21,175 bases of DNA from SKGA01 sp051819745 (lineage in GTDB: Archaea > Nanobdellota > Nanobdellia > Woesearchaeales > SKGA01), in contig JBNJGO010000013.1 in NCBI GenBank assembly GCA_051819745.1, positions 1-21,175 on the forward strand, read 5' to 3'. The position numbers were made by a program, and so were the translations under genes. Shown here in pieces: positions 21,152 to 21,175 of this stretch (positions within the stretch are counted from its first letter, which is position 1; each line of letters opens with the position of its first letter). The notes under the pieces were generated by a model. That model ran no database searches. It was given only the letters and a program-made list of their open reading frames with translations, and was not told where the DNA came from.

Positions 21152-21175
21152 ACAAATAAAAATTTTTATGCATTT

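Noticed and set aside
1..21175. CRISPR arrays, insertion sequences or prophage
   Set aside because: I found no regularly spaced direct repeats, transposase or phage structural genes; the only long exact repeat is the contig overlap.

Overview
The window is AT-rich, gene-dense archaeal chromosome. The domain is fixed by a TFB (archaeal TFIIB) gene, TATA boxes ahead of most genes, class III (type IV pilin-like) signal peptides, tRNA genes with bulge-helix-bulge introns, an archaeal-type UMP kinase and a type 4 uracil-DNA glycosylase. The small divergent proteins, the pilin motif 'GQTWSFDL' and several families lacking textbook catalytic or ligand residues suggest a DPANN archaeon, perhaps Woesearchaeota/Pacearchaeota-like. 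That placement is inference.

Layout. 1-1810: the 3' end of a truncated ORF, a PspC membrane protein (minus), and a two-gene operon of unknown soluble helical proteins. 1988-4125: a glutamate/aspartate-type symporter translationally coupled to a DUF1189-like membrane protein. 4091-4388: a 100-N scaffold gap whose two flanks are the same 99 bases, so it is almost certainly an unmerged contig overlap. 4372-4447: tRNA-Val. 4574-5867: a uracil-DNA glycosylase lacking most Fe-S ligands, overlapping a HAD phosphatase. 5871-7082 (minus): a thymidylate-kinase-like protein with an altered P-loop plus a small membrane protein. 7246-8285: two overlapping pilin-like genes. 8339-8690 (minus): tRNA-Lys(CTT) and tRNA-Glu(CTC), each with two introns. 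8910-11459: a large PKD-containing surface protein. 11624-12686 (minus): another pilin-like gene and a multi-spanning membrane protein. 12936-14563: TFB and a basic winged-helix-like protein. 14992-17468: UMP kinase, dUTPase, HemK2-like methyltransferase and an atypical kinase. 17481-19115 (minus): CBS/DRTGG-regulated family II pyrophosphatase. 19311-21151: divergent PHP phosphoesterase and AbrB-PhoU regulator.

The strongest observation is the tRNA-Lys/tRNA-Glu pair. Each gene has a 33-nt intron at the canonical 37/38 site and a 45-nt intron inside the T-loop at 59/60. The two T-loop introns match at 40 of 45 positions and each forms a 3-4-3 bulge-helix-bulge whose removal restores a normal TTCAAAT loop. 

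Functional themes: pyrimidine nucleotide metabolism and uracil exclusion (UMP kinase, dUTPase, UDG, TMPK-like protein), a secreted or surface layer (three pilin-like proteins and the large surface protein), and basal transcription. For many genes the TATA box lies 26-28 nt before the start codon, implying leaderless mRNAs. That rule re-sets several start codons and supports one extra small gene.
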